A DNA stretch of 64,000 nucleotides from Bacillus sp. V2I10 (GCF_030817055.1 NZ_JAUSYV010000001.1:1264001-1328000); one strand, 5' to 3'. Positions 1 through 8,890 are shown, counted from the stretch's first letter. The notes: a model not told the origin generated them from the sequence alone. Program-made: numbers and translations.

Positions 1-110
1 AGTTTAACTTGCTGCTTTTTTTCTGGGTGATAATCCAGTTGCGCATTCTTGCCCATCATCGGGTGCAATATTTTCATTTAATAATAAAACCTGAATTACA
101 GGGTTCAATA
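1..110. other. Window edge, no assigned gene
   Basis: On the minus strand an ATG at 77 opens 25 codons that run off the window edge. It has no convincing ribosome binding site, so it is not called as a gene. Nothing else is recognised here. Confidence 0.3.
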
Positions 111-827
111 CTATTGAAAATCATTGAGATTTTGTGCCTTCAATACACTTACAACCATACCGCCGATTTGTCTGCCTAATCTCAACCCTTCATCATTATC
201 TACTTTAAAATGTACGCCAGCGTACAAACGTGATAAAGCGCATTGTTCCATTGTGTTTTTTATTCCTGATGCTTCTGGTGGAAAGAAATAACTTAATACC
301 GATTCTGCACATCCTGCAACAGTGGCGTGTGCAGAAGGGTAGGAGGGAAAACGCGGTGTAGTGAACACAGGAGATAGGTTTCTGCCATATTGATTTGGAC
401 GTGCCACATCCCAAAGATATTTAAAATACCAAGACATCACAAAAGCATCATTAACAGCAGCGTGAAAATATCCGAGTGCTCTGGCAATATGCGGTGATCC
501 TAGTTTATATTTTTTTGCTAAACTGAAAATCATAGGAGTCATATTCTGAGTTGCTTCGACCGTCCCCCAGTATTGTGCGATGCGTATTTGTTGAGGGTTT
601 ATGAATGATAATGTTTGTTCTACAATATGTAATTCTGTTCCCCAATCAACCTCAATAGGATTTTTAATTTGCCAATTAATACGCTGCTGAAAGGGATCCA
701 GGAATTCATTGTTGCTTTGCCTGAAAATAAAAAACATTGGAAAATACGCTGGTGCAAAATAAGCTTTAGGCGGGGTTTGCTCTCCTTGGTAAGGATATTC
801 AGACCATCTTCTGTAATTTGTTCTCAC
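111..827 (-). CDS. PAP2-superfamily protein, vanadium haloperoxidase-like
   Basis: A 238-residue PAP2/vanadium-chloroperoxidase family protein. The three phosphate (or vanadate) binding motifs are visible: KYLWDVARP near residue 136, PSYPSAHAT at 161-169, and SRLYAGVHFKVDND at 199-212 with the expected Arg and His. The family hydrolyses phosphomonoesters or, with vanadate, oxidises halides; the sequence does not say which. No signal peptide and no clear membrane segments are seen, which favours a soluble haloperoxidase-like acid phosphatase over a membrane lipid phosphatase. The start is GTG with an AAGGGGG ribosome binding site nine bases upstream. It is transcribed divergently from the methyltransferase gene at 1027. 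Confidence 0.75.
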   Translation of the reverse strand: MRTNYRRWSEYPYQGEQTPPKAYFAPAYFPMFFIFRQSNNEFLDPFQQRINWQIKNPIEVDWGTELHIVEQTLSFINPQQIRIAQYWGTVEATQNMTPMIFSLAKKYKLGSPHIARALGYFHAAVNDAFVMSWYFKYLWDVARPNQYGRNLSPVFTTPRFPSYPSAHATVAGCAESVLSYFFPPEASGIKNTMEQCALSRLYAGVHFKVDNDEGLRLGRQIGGMVVSVLKAQNLNDFQ

Positions 828-1026
828 TTGAATCTGCCCCCTTATATTTTTTCTACTTATTCTTTATGAGTGAGAGCAATAAAATATAACAATATATGTT
901 GTGGCTGATTATTATATTGGTATTTTTAAAGGGCAGAATAGTTGAATATGATACTAAAAAAAGGTTAAGTTTTCCAATAAATTGTGCTAGTATTATTTTA
1001 ATTCTTTTTGTAAGAGGTGAGTTTAG

Positions 1027-1731
1027 TTGAGTAGAGTTGAGCAAAGTACAAAGTTAGATTTAGAAAGAATTGTTTTTATTGGGAGAACCTTTGAAGAATA
1101 TTTGGATATGTTTTCTCTTTCGGTTGAATCACTGAAGGGGAAAAAAATTTTGGATTGTCCAGCAGGAGCGTGTTCCTTTACTGCTGTTGGCAACAAACAA
1201 GGTCTAGATGTAAAAGCTGCTGATATTGCATACTATCATTCAGAGGAAGAACTGTATAATAAAGGGCTTCAGGATATCGAACACGCTATGGAACTTATGG
1301 ATAAGGCAAAAAGTAATTATATTTGGGATTATTTTGAAGATATAACCGGTCTTAGAAAACATCGTCTGAGTGCCTTAAAAGATTGTGCTAAGGATATGAG
1401 GAAATCGAGTGAACGATACGTTCCTGTCACTTTACCTTCTTTACCGTTTAATGATGCAGAATTTGATATTCTTCTTTCCGCTCATTTTCTATTTATGTAT
1501 GCGGACCGATTAGATTATCAATTTCATATAACAACGATAAATGAGTTATTGAGGGTTACTCAAGAGGAACTTCGCATTTTCCCTTTAGTTGATTTGGAAG
1601 GAAAACGATATGTGCATTTAGATAAATTAATAAGTTATCTCGCTGATAATGGATGTACAGTCGAAGAAGTTAAAGTGCCATATGAATTTCAGGCAAATGC
1701 TAACTCAATGTTAATAATAAAAAAAGGATAA
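1027..1731 (+). CDS. Class I SAM-dependent methyltransferase-like protein
   Basis: A 234-residue protein with a Rossmann-type methyltransferase core. The glycine motif I reads LDCPAGACSF around residues 42-51, the acidic end of strand 2 is AADIAY, and the motif IV/V region is FDILLSAHFLFMY near 146-158. The substrate cannot be read from the sequence. The start is TTG, supported by AAGAGGTGA seven bases upstream. It is a single-gene unit that ends at a strong hairpin terminator at 1735-1763, shared with the convergent alkaline phosphatase gene. Confidence 0.7.
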   Translation: MSRVEQSTKLDLERIVFIGRTFEEYLDMFSLSVESLKGKKILDCPAGACSFTAVGNKQGLDVKAADIAYYHSEEELYNKGLQDIEHAMELMDKAKSNYIWDYFEDITGLRKHRLSALKDCAKDMRKSSERYVPVTLPSLPFNDAEFDILLSAHFLFMYADRLDYQFHITTINELLRVTQEELRIFPLVDLEGKRYVHLDKLISYLADNGCTVEEVKVPYEFQANANSMLIIKKG

Positions 1732-1734
1732 CAT

Positions 1735-1763
1735 AAAAAGGGCAACGCGACGTTGTCCTTTTT
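1735..1763. terminator. Bidirectional rho-independent terminator
   Basis: Inverted repeat AAAAAGGGCAACG / CGTTGTCCTTTTT with a three-base loop and A/T tracts on both sides. It sits between the convergent methyltransferase and alkaline phosphatase genes and can serve both. Confidence 0.85.
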
Positions 1764-1873
1764 ATCGGCTTTCTGTATAAAAATAATCATCATTTTATTA
1801 ATTCATTATTTTATATGGAGGAAAAGACACTAATGGCTGAAATATCTTTTTCTCAATCTTTGACTCATAAATA

Positions 1874-3190
1874 TTATTTAGATGGTGTAAAGTTAACTTT
1901 CATTGCTTTTGCCATTAATTGTGGTAAATCTGTGTTATTGTGTAAACCGCTAAATAAGTTAGAGCCAGGTCCGAATGCGTAAAGAGGAACATCTGTCCCT
2001 GTATGGTTAGTGCTCGACCATCCAACTAATGCACGCTTAGAAATTACTTCGTTAATGGCGATATCAGGCTTGCTGGCAACTTTGATTTTTTGATTTTCCG
2101 CATCTGTAAGGTCGATGTTCGCATATTGTTTTACGACTTCTTTTGCGTTGCTGCGGTCAGCAGTCAACTTACTTACCATGAAATCACCCGTTGCCGTTAC
2201 ATTGCGAAGCACTTCAAGTTTTGCATCACCTTTATCGTAACCGCCAACAGACATACCACCCGTATCATGATCTCCTGCTACAACTACTAACGTGTTTTTA
2301 TCCTTTTTTGCAAATTCCAATACTTCTGCTAATGCATCTTCAAATGCTTCTGAATCCTTCATTGCCCAAGCTGCATCCTGATCGTGGCCTGCCCAATCAA
2401 TCTGACTTCCTTCCACCATTAAGAAGAAACCATCTTTATCCTTCTTAAGAACGTCTAAGGATTTTTCTGTCATTTCTGCCAGGCTAGGCTGCTTCGTCTC
2501 ATTGCGGTCTAACTCAGGAGCCATTCCTTCTTCAGCAAATAGACCGATAAGCTTGTCAGTTTTTTCTGCATTGGCTAATTCCTTGCTGTCATCAACGAAT
2601 TTGTATCCTTCTTCTTTTGCTTCATTTAAAAGAGAATCAGGAAAGTATTTCTTTCCGCCGCCAAGAATAACTTCTACTTCATTTTCCAGCAATTGTGGTG
2701 CAATATCTGCTTCATTTGCACGTGAGGCAACATGCGAAGCAAAGACAGCCGGAGTTGCATGCGTAATCGTTGAAGTCGCAACCAAACCTGATGCTTTTCC
2801 AGCTTCTTCAGATGCTTCCAGAATTGTTTTTAGTTCTTTGCCATCTGGTGATGTACTGATCATTCCATTGTTTGTTTTAACACCTGTAGCCATTGCTGTT
2901 CCTGCAGCAGCTGAATCAGTGACTTCTGAATTAACTGAATATGTACGGTGCATGCCTACCAACATAGAATCCATAAGTGATTCTTCACCTTTAAACCAGC
3001 GATAGTTTGTTGCGTAAGAAGCTGAAAATCCATCTGGAACCATAAAGATGACATTTTTTACTTTTCCATTGTTATGATTATTTTCTGCTTCTGCTGCTGG
3101 TGTTGACAGAGTAGTAGCTAAACCGCCAATCGCAATAGAAGACACAACTGCTAAAGGTAATAGCTTCTGTTTAAAACTTTTCTTGACCAT
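1874..3190 (-). CDS. Secreted alkaline phosphatase (PhoA/PhoB type)
   Basis: A 438-residue alkaline phosphatase. It starts with a Sec signal peptide (KKSFKQK, a hydrophobic stretch, cleavage near AEA at 33-36). The metal-binding Asp lies in MVPDG (residue 53) and the nucleophile Ser93 in TDSAAAGTAMATGVKT. Later metal-ligand motifs are EGSQIDWAGH, GDHDTGG and STNHTGTDVPLYAFG. It releases inorganic phosphate from phosphomonoesters outside the cell or in the wall. The length equals the Bacillus PhoA/PhoB enzymes. The ribosome binding site is a G-run (GGGGGGAAAAGGA) just upstream of ATG. Relatives are under PhoP control; a degenerate TTAACA-containing AT-rich tract lies at about 3320-3353, but a PhoP box is not certain. 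Confidence 0.93.
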   Translation of the reverse strand: MVKKSFKQKLLPLAVVSSIAIGGLATTLSTPAAEAENNHNNGKVKNVIFMVPDGFSASYATNYRWFKGEESLMDSMLVGMHRTYSVNSEVTDSAAAGTAMATGVKTNNGMISTSPDGKELKTILEASEEAGKASGLVATSTITHATPAVFASHVASRANEADIAPQLLENEVEVILGGGKKYFPDSLLNEAKEEGYKFVDDSKELANAEKTDKLIGLFAEEGMAPELDRNETKQPSLAEMTEKSLDVLKKDKDGFFLMVEGSQIDWAGHDQDAAWAMKDSEAFEDALAEVLEFAKKDKNTLVVVAGDHDTGGMSVGGYDKGDAKLEVLRNVTATGDFMVSKLTADRSNAKEVVKQYANIDLTDAENQKIKVASKPDIAINEVISKRALVGWSSTNHTGTDVPLYAFGPGSNLFSGLHNNTDLPQLMAKAMKVNFTPSK

Positions 3191-3789
3191 TCCTTTTCCC
3201 CCCTAAATTATACAAGATTCTGTCTTACCGACAGATATTTTCCCAACCCAATCTACTTTTAACAACAGCTTTAATAATAAATTGGTTTTATTAAGCAGCT
3301 GTATTAGTATAATAAAGAATTCTTTACAAATATTATAATTTTAGTAAATGTTAACTAATATACCCTATTTATTTAAAAAAAGAAGCAGCCTGAAGGTTTT
3401 GTAGTGATGTCTCATTAAAGGAAGATCAATTTAATTGATCTTCAGCTCTTCCTTTACTTATCAGATTAGTAAAAGAGGGATTTAAACCAAGTTTTATTAA
3501 AGGGCAAGATTGTTAAACTATAGAAGGTTTTATGGAAAGAAAATCGAAATTAACCTATACGGGTAATAGAAAACATTGTGATAGTTCTTTACTTTGAAAA
3601 AAAGATGTTTCTATAAGCTGCTGTCTTGATACTCTCATACCCAACAAGTGTAAACAGACATTGCCGCTTGTACTTGAGCATCTCGATAAGTTGATTCTGC
3701 CACCCTCGAGAATTGTATAAATCGGAATAGGCAGATTAATACTTTATTAAGAATATTTTTATATAAACCGAAAGAGAGTTGATGTAAGT
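3191..3789. other. 599-base intergenic region with a perfect palindrome and no gene
   Basis: The left part is the AT-rich promoter region of the alkaline phosphatase gene. At 3421-3443 there is a perfect 11-bp-arm palindrome (GAAGATCAATT, one central base). From about 3616 a stop-free run of roughly 30 codons with no start ends near 3720. It may be a gene fragment but I cannot assign it. Confidence 0.5.
3421..3443. repeat. Perfect palindrome
   Basis: GAAGATCAATT, one base, then its exact reverse complement. There is no T-run directly after it, so it is not a classical terminator on the plus strand. It could be a terminator for an eroded gene or an operator. Confidence 0.6.
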
Positions 3790-4212
3790 ATGAACAACCA
3801 CACGAAATTAAAAATATTAAAGCCTGCTAATGAAGTATTTGAAGCATTCGTAGACCCTTTTAAAATTGGAAAGTTTTGGTTTTCATCAAGTTCTGAAAGA
3901 TGGGAACAAGGCAAGACGGTTACACTGAGATATGATGAATACAATGCTCAAGGGGATATAGAAGTAATGGAAGTCGACATAAATAAGAAAATTGTGTTTC
4001 AGTGGGGGGAGGGACATATTGTTACAATTACGCTAAAAGAGCTGGATAACTCGAGTACAATTATTGAAGTTAACGAAGAAGGTTTTAATGAAAATGATGG
4101 TGAGGTAATTAGTGAATTGATAGATAATAAAGAGGGTTGGGTCTATATGTTGACATGTTTAAAGGGATATTTGGAATATGGTGTTAATTTGAGAGCAGCT
4201 TTAGTTAAGTAA
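3790..4212 (+). CDS. SRPBCC (START/AHSA1-like) domain protein
   Basis: A 140-residue single-domain SRPBCC fold protein. The N-terminal LKILKPANEVFEAFVDPFKIGKFW stretch, the central WGEGH strand and the C-terminal WVYMLTCLKGYLEYG helix fit the AHSA1-type hydrophobic ligand-binding cup (established family). The ligand is unknown. It starts at ATG with GAGAGTTG upstream. It is a single-gene unit closed by a hairpin terminator at 4277-4306. Confidence 0.8.
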   Translation: MNNHTKLKILKPANEVFEAFVDPFKIGKFWFSSSSERWEQGKTVTLRYDEYNAQGDIEVMEVDINKKIVFQWGEGHIVTITLKELDNSSTIIEVNEEGFNENDGEVISELIDNKEGWVYMLTCLKGYLEYGVNLRAALVK

Positions 4213-4276
4213 CATTAAGATTTAATGGTTGCTGATGAAATTTCACTTTATAGTCGATTTCACATAAATAAAAGGG

Positions 4277-4306
4277 AAAATCCACTTATGGTATAAGTGG
4301 ATTTTT
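4277..4306 (+). terminator. Rho-independent terminator after the SRPBCC gene
   Basis: AAAATCCACTTA / TAAGTGGATTTTT hairpin with a five-base loop and a T-run. Confidence 0.85.
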
Positions 4307-4380
4307 ATATATGATTGGACACACATAACAACCATGCTCAACTGGACTATGAAGCAACAGCAGCCGGCTGCAGAGCTTTG

Positions 4381-5307
4381 TCAGGTTTTGTTAGTCTGAT
4401 CCAAAGTTATGACTACATTTCCCTTTTTATGTCCTTTTTCTACATATCTGTGAGCCTCAGGTATTTGTTCGAGCGGATAGCGTCTATCTATGGCGGAATT
4501 TATCTTCCCCGTCTCAATAATCTCACTAAGGATAATTAAATCTTCAGTGCGTACCTTTGCTATCCCTTGCCCTACAACTGATACGTATTTTCCGTTCGGA
4601 GTCAGGGCTTTCTTGCAATTTGATTTCGAGTTTTTCCCAACTGCATCAAAGATGATATCATAATGCTCTCCTCTTTTCGTAAAATCCTCTTGAGTATAAT
4701 CAATTACCTTATCGGCTCCCAGAGATTTCACCAATTCTAAATTTGTGGTACTGCATACTCCGGTAACTTCTGCCCCAAAGTACTTGGCAAGCTGTACCGC
4801 GGAAGTCCCTACTGCTCCAGAAGCTCCATAGATAAGAACTTTTTGTCCGTTTTGGATGTTTCCTTTTCTAAGAAAATGCAAGGCTGTAGTTCCCCCAAAG
4901 GGAACGGCAGCGGCTTCATCAAAAGTCATATTGGCAGGTTTTATTGCCACTAATCCGTTTTCAGGCAGACATGTATACTCGGCATGAGCACCAAAACTCA
5001 TCCCAGTTAATGCAAAAACCTGGTCACCTTTCTTAAATCGTATTACATCTTTGCCTATTGCTTCAACTTCCCCGGCTAATTCCACACCCAGTATAGGTTT
5101 TCTTGGTTTGCTGAGACCTAAGACTATACGCATGGGGATCCAGTACAAGATAGGGCTTTCGAAACTTCGAACTCTGCAGTCCCCGGTTGTAACTGTTGTC
5201 GCATGAACTTTTACCAGTATTTCATTGTCCTTTGGAGAAGATTTTTCTACCTCTTTAAGCTGAAGAACATCTGGTGATCCGTATTTTGTGCATACAATTG
5301 CTTTCAT
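4381..5307 (-). CDS. Zinc-free MDR-family NAD(P)-dependent dehydrogenase (quinone-oxidoreductase-like)
   Basis: A 308-residue medium-chain dehydrogenase/reductase. It opens with MKAIVCTKYGSPDVLQLKEV, the family start, followed by the GroES-like domain. The Rossmann fold carries YGASGAVGTSAVQLAKYFGA around residue 147. The cysteines and glutamate that bind catalytic and structural zinc are missing, so it belongs to the quinone oxidoreductase/zeta-crystallin branch. It probably reduces quinones or alpha,beta-unsaturated carbonyls with NADPH. AGGAGACTT is the ribosome binding site just before ATG. It is a single-gene unit. Confidence 0.88.
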   Translation of the reverse strand: MKAIVCTKYGSPDVLQLKEVEKSSPKDNEILVKVHATTVTTGDCRVRSFESPILYWIPMRIVLGLSKPRKPILGVELAGEVEAIGKDVIRFKKGDQVFALTGMSFGAHAEYTCLPENGLVAIKPANMTFDEAAAVPFGGTTALHFLRKGNIQNGQKVLIYGASGAVGTSAVQLAKYFGAEVTGVCSTTNLELVKSLGADKVIDYTQEDFTKRGEHYDIIFDAVGKNSKSNCKKALTPNGKYVSVVGQGIAKVRTEDLIILSEIIETGKINSAIDRRYPLEQIPEAHRYVEKGHKKGNVVITLDQTNKT

Positions 5308-5604
5308 AAGTCTCCTCCATAATTTCTTTTATATGTGATATTTTCATCTTATGATCTAAATCACATATAAATGTCATAGTACTGTGTAATCAAACCATGA
5401 TGAACGTACGTTTTTTGGGGGTGTGTTATTAAGGCGAAAGCCTCTTATTTAATAGAGGCTACTAAAAAGGATCATACAAATTGCCAGCTGTAATCTTTGA
5501 AATAAACTACTCTTATATAAGCCTAAAGAATGGAAATGGATTAAGAAAAATATTCACGCTGGAATTATGATTAGCTGGAAAGGCAAAAACTGTAGAAGGC
5601 GGAA
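5308..5604. other. Intergenic region with an inverted repeat
   Basis: An AGCCTCT / AGAGGCT inverted repeat at about 5439-5460 could be a weak terminator for minus-strand transcription from the permease gene. The rest is AT-rich and unassigned. The IS-end element starts at 5605. Confidence 0.4.
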
Positions 5605-5763
5605 GTGCTTTTGAGCTGTCTGTTTAAAAGATTCTACACCGTCAAGGTAAGCATGAACAGCAGCTAATTTAGTATCTAATGAATATTTCGTCATAAAAAA
5701 ACTACACCTCAGTTGTTAGATGTGTCTAACAATTTGGGTGTAGTTCATTAATTGGTCCTTTTT
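5605..5763 (-). mobile_element. Solo left end of an IS3/IS150-type element, copy A
   Basis: Read on the minus strand, this begins with an IS150-like terminal repeat (TGAACTACACCCAAATTG, outer end at 5747), then an ATG at 5694 opening the first two dozen codons of an orfA helix-turn-helix protein (MTKYSLDTKLAAVHAYLDG). Homology stops at AAGCAC (5605). A near-identical copy at 49785-49945 stops at exactly the same base. Similarity runs some 16 bases past the presumed terminal repeat. No right end or orfB is present here. Confidence 0.75.
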
Positions 5764-5774
5764 CTTTTTACCTG

Positions 5775-7208
5775 TTATAAGATCTTTTTTCTATCCAATT
5801 CCATTAAGTCCTGCTCTTGAACGAGCCGCTTCTTCTCCATCTTGTCCTTTGCTGCAAAACGATAATATAAAGCGCACCCTATCAGAAAAGGAATCCCGCA
5901 ATAAAGTGCCATTCTTTGGTCTGGAATGAAAGCTAGACTCACCATCACCAGTACATTGGCAGACAGCGCAACTAGAGGAACGATCGGATAAAATGGCGTC
6001 CTGAACTTCAGGTCACTGATCTTTCCGCCATTTCTCAAAAACTTTTTCCTGCCTAGGTAGTTGGAAAGAGCGATGGATGCCCATACAAACACTGCTCCAA
6101 AACCCGCGATAGACAGCAGCCACAAGTATACTGTGTCTTCTGCAAAAAAGCCGCACAATAGGCACAAGCAGCCCACAATCATGCTTGCAGCTAGAGCATT
6201 GATAGGGACTCCGCTTTTATTCAGCTTCCCGAACCTTTCATGAATCATCCCCTGTCTGGACATCGACCAGAGCATACGGGATGTAGCGTATAATCCAGAG
6301 TTTGCGACCGATAACACAGCAGTGATAATAACAAAGTTCATAATGTCAGCCGCATATGGAATCCCTATGTTATCAAATACAACGACAAACGGACTTTCCA
6401 CAAGTCCTGCTTCTTTCCATGGAAACAGTCCAGCCAATACAAACACAGAGAGAATAAAGAAGATAAGAATGCGCCAAGCTGTACTATTGATGGCTTTTGG
6501 AATTGTTTTTTCAGGGTTCTCACTCTCCCCAGCTGCGATTCCAACGAGTTCCGTTCCCTGAAAAGAAAAATTCACGCCGATCATCGTAATTAAAATTGCC
6601 GCTATTCCATGCGGAAATAATCCGCCGTGATCCGTATAATTGCTTAAAAATGGAGCAGGCTCTCCGCCCCCCATTTGAAGAAATCCAAACATGGCTGCTC
6701 CGCCTAAAAAAATAAAAGCGATAACGGTAATTACCTTGATACCTGCAAACCAAAACTCAACTTCTGCAAAGCTTTTTGTAGACAATGCATTGATGCAAAA
6801 AAGCAGGATGGCGAATACGATGCACCAAATCCACGGCGAAACGTCCGGAAACCAGCGCTTCATCAAAATACTGACCGTAAGCAGTTCCAGGCCAATTGTG
6901 ACTGACCAATTCAGCCACGACATCCACCCTACCACGTAGCCTGCTCCCGGTGATATAAACTTCGTTGCGTAAGTTTGATAAGATCCTACGTGTGGGTTCG
7001 CAACGGCCAATTCACCGAGGCAAAGCATTGTCAAATACATGACAAAGCCGCCAATCAGATACGCGAGAATTGCTCCTCCCGGTCCCGCCTCGCCAATGGT
7101 ATACCCGGTGCTCAGGAATAGTCCTGTACCGATTACACCGCCTAGGGCAATCATCAAAATATGCCTTTCTTTTAATTCTTTTTTCAATTCCTGATTCTGA
7201 TTTAACAT
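5775..7208 (-). CDS. APC-superfamily amino acid permease (RocE/RocC-like)
   Basis: A 477-residue amino acid/proton symporter with about 12 membrane helices. The N-terminal ELKERHILMIALGGVIGTGL is the APC-family signature around helix 1, and GSYQTYATKFISPGAGY and GESENPEKTIPKAI are family-conserved. It resembles the arginine/ornithine RocE group, but substrate is inference. AAGGAGGCTTCC precedes ATG. A cre-like box at 7224-7237 lies directly upstream of the ribosome binding site, which suggests CcpA repression on good carbon sources. It is monocistronic. Confidence 0.88.
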   Translation of the reverse strand: MLNQNQELKKELKERHILMIALGGVIGTGLFLSTGYTIGEAGPGGAILAYLIGGFVMYLTMLCLGELAVANPHVGSYQTYATKFISPGAGYVVGWMSWLNWSVTIGLELLTVSILMKRWFPDVSPWIWCIVFAILLFCINALSTKSFAEVEFWFAGIKVITVIAFIFLGGAAMFGFLQMGGGEPAPFLSNYTDHGGLFPHGIAAILITMIGVNFSFQGTELVGIAAGESENPEKTIPKAINSTAWRILIFFILSVFVLAGLFPWKEAGLVESPFVVVFDNIGIPYAADIMNFVIITAVLSVANSGLYATSRMLWSMSRQGMIHERFGKLNKSGVPINALAASMIVGCLCLLCGFFAEDTVYLWLLSIAGFGAVFVWASIALSNYLGRKKFLRNGGKISDLKFRTPFYPIVPLVALSANVLVMVSLAFIPDQRMALYCGIPFLIGCALYYRFAAKDKMEKKRLVQEQDLMELDRKKIL

Positions 7209-7223
7209 GGAAGCCTCCTTATG

Positions 7224-7237
7224 AGTAAGCGTTTACA
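7224..7237 (-). promoter_or_regulatory. Probable cre (CcpA) box of the permease gene
   Basis: On the minus strand TGTAAACGCTTACT matches the cre consensus TGWAANCGNTNWCA at 13 of 14 positions. It lies 16 bases before the permease start codon. Confidence 0.6.
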
Positions 7238-7439
7238 GAATTTAAAATCTCCATTATTTTATCACTATTTAGTATTATATGAAAATTAATTTTTTAAAAA
7301 TAAATACGGCTTCTTGAAAATCACGGGCCTTTAAGCCTGTGAAATCACTATTATTAGAAATATACTGTTCGGCTATTATTCAATTTTTGGGGAAAGAAGG
7401 CTATTTTAGAATAATTTGAATAAATATGCAGCCGATTGA

Positions 7440-7490
7440 TGAACTGCTTGCAAATTGTTAGACACAATTAACAATTGGACATGGAGTTTT
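7440..7490 (+). mobile_element. Degraded IS150-like left end
   Basis: TGAACT, then CAAATTGTTAGACACA and a diverged tail, matches the terminal repeat of the two solo copies at 5.7 and 49.9 kb, in the opposite orientation. The coding part is unrecognisable. Confidence 0.5.
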
Positions 7491-7717
7491 GGATGACTTA
7501 ATTAAACGGCATAGGTACAACTGAAAAAGAATTTGAAATGACAATTAAAGCAGCAGTTTCCGTTTCCAATTCTTAAATTACCCGAAGGTTTCCCATCTTT
7601 CTAATGAAATAAAGTATTGAGTAAATTGTTTCGTTTTGAAATAATTAGTATTAAGTAAATGTGCAAATTGGCAGAATAAGTCTCTTTCTATTAACTGATT
7701 TTCCGGAGGATGGAGAA

Positions 7718-7849
7718 ATGATTAATGCATGGAGTTACTTAGCTGTAAATATCCTTATTCGTATATTCATGCAGAATGAATGTTCCATGCAATCTTCGCT
7801 AAACGGGTACATTCGAATAACGAATATAAAGAAAAGAAAACTGGCTTGA
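7718..7849 (+). CDS. Possible 43-aa small protein
   Basis: ATG follows GGAGGATGGAGAA. The peptide has a short hydrophobic start (MINAWSYLAVNILIRIF) and a basic tail. It ends 34 bases before the hypothetical gene at 7884 and could be translated with it. No family recognised; it may be a chance ORF. Confidence 0.25.
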   Translation: MINAWSYLAVNILIRIFMQNECSMQSSLNGYIRITNIKKRKLA

Positions 7850-7883
7850 AGATTCCAACATAGACCATAAGGAGATTGTTATT

Positions 7884-8588
7884 ATGCCGATTATAAAAGA
7901 TATTCAGCTTTTAGTTCCAGCGGATATGGATCAGAATTGGCTATTCTTTAATCAGACAAGAAGCATATCATTTTTGTACAGCCGTCTTCTGCCAAAACTG
8001 CAGGCGAAGGATGATAGAGGAATTCAGATCAACTGTGTAGAAAATCTTGAAAAAGTAAAGCAGTTGGATCCTTATGGTTACATCATATTTAATTATTTTC
8101 CTGTATTTGTAGAGGTGGATGTTCAGGGATTTTTAGAATTATCTGATAGGAAGAAGAAAGTTAAAACCTTAGAAATCGTTCACGAAGGGATGAAGCTGGC
8201 TGCTTGTGAATTTAACTGGGACACATCTCTTCTTGATGAAGTTTATGAGAAAGTCAAACAACTGGATTACGAGAATATCTATCCTCTTATAAAAAAAAGC
8301 AGCCCAAATAAGAAATACGTGGGCAGCATCGTATGTCATCATGAGGTGTCTTCAATCGATGTATACATGGAAATCAAGAAAAGAAACGGTAAAGTTGTAG
8401 GCAAGGAGAAAATTTTCTCTGTGGAGAATACTGACGAACAAGACTTATTTAATGAATACTGGATCCTCGTATGGAAGCTCAACAATAAATTAGAGTTTGC
8501 TGATGATAGATTTAAAAACATTTACCGCTTAACATTCCTTGAAAAAGATGAGCCAGATCAATTAGTGTGGAAGATAAAAAAAAATTAA
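7884..8588 (+). CDS. Conserved-looking hypothetical protein
   Basis: A 234-residue soluble protein I do not recognise. It starts at ATG with GGAG nine bases upstream. It has no signal peptide or membrane segment. It is rich in Lys, Asp and Glu, with alternating hydrophobic strands such as YGYIIFNYFPVFVEVDV and a C-terminal half beginning KKYVGSIVCHHEVSSIDVYMEI. The ending LVWKIKKN is a typical edge-strand finish. It lies among degraded genes and IS ends, which suggests an accessory gene. Confidence 0.65.
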   Translation: MPIIKDIQLLVPADMDQNWLFFNQTRSISFLYSRLLPKLQAKDDRGIQINCVENLEKVKQLDPYGYIIFNYFPVFVEVDVQGFLELSDRKKKVKTLEIVHEGMKLAACEFNWDTSLLDEVYEKVKQLDYENIYPLIKKSSPNKKYVGSIVCHHEVSSIDVYMEIKKRNGKVVGKEKIFSVENTDEQDLFNEYWILVWKLNNKLEFADDRFKNIYRLTFLEKDEPDQLVWKIKKN

Positions 8589-8701
8589 TATCAGGCACAA
8601 TTTTGCACCATCCGAGGGCAATGGCAGTATAGTTAAAAATTCCCTTTTACTCTATTAGGTTTTATACAATTAATGTAAAATTACCCAAAGGATCTGAACG
8701 G

Positions 8702-8890
8702 ATGAAAAATATAATTCAGCCAATATTAGCCTATTTGATTGTTTGTATAATAGTAATCTCAATTCCTGATTCTTAAGGTTATAATTTCTTAGGATGGAAA
8801 TTGTTTATTGGACAAATATATGCAATTCCACTATTGATCGTTACGGACATAGTTACCATTTTGATAAATAAAAAACATTCATATAATTAA
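8702..8890 (+). pseudogene. Small membrane protein gene with an in-frame ochre stop
   Basis: ATG at 8702 opens 24 codons of a hydrophobic helix (ILAYLIVCIIVISI), interrupted by TAA at 8774-8776. The same frame then continues for 37 more codons, through a second hydrophobic stretch (IYAIPLLIVTDIVTILI), to a TAA at 8888. The whole would be a 62-residue two-helix membrane protein. It is too short for similarity-free assignment. A one-base change explains the break. Confidence 0.5.

Larger units (their letters stand above)
7209..7883. other. 675-base intergenic region: permease control region, IS-end relic, possible small ORF
   Basis: It holds the cre-like box (7224-7237), a small inverted repeat TCACGGGC/GCCTGTGA (7321-7341), and a degraded IS left end at 7440-7490. 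A 43-codon ORF (7718-7849) has a good GGAGGATGGAG ribosome binding site, but its product is not recognised and it may be spurious. Confidence 0.45.

Noticed and set aside
2502..3005. 167-codon ORF antisense to alkaline phosphatase
   Set aside because: It is the mirror of a gene with clear catalytic motifs; the encoded sequence is low-complexity Ser/Ala and resembles nothing.
3300..3360. Pho box upstream of the alkaline phosphatase gene
   Set aside because: TTAACA-like words are present but the 11-bp phasing expected of PhoP sites is not convincing in such AT-rich DNA.
4315..4539. 74-codon plus-strand ORF overlapping the MDR dehydrogenase 3' end
   Set aside because: No ribosome binding site, and half of it is antisense to a well-supported gene.
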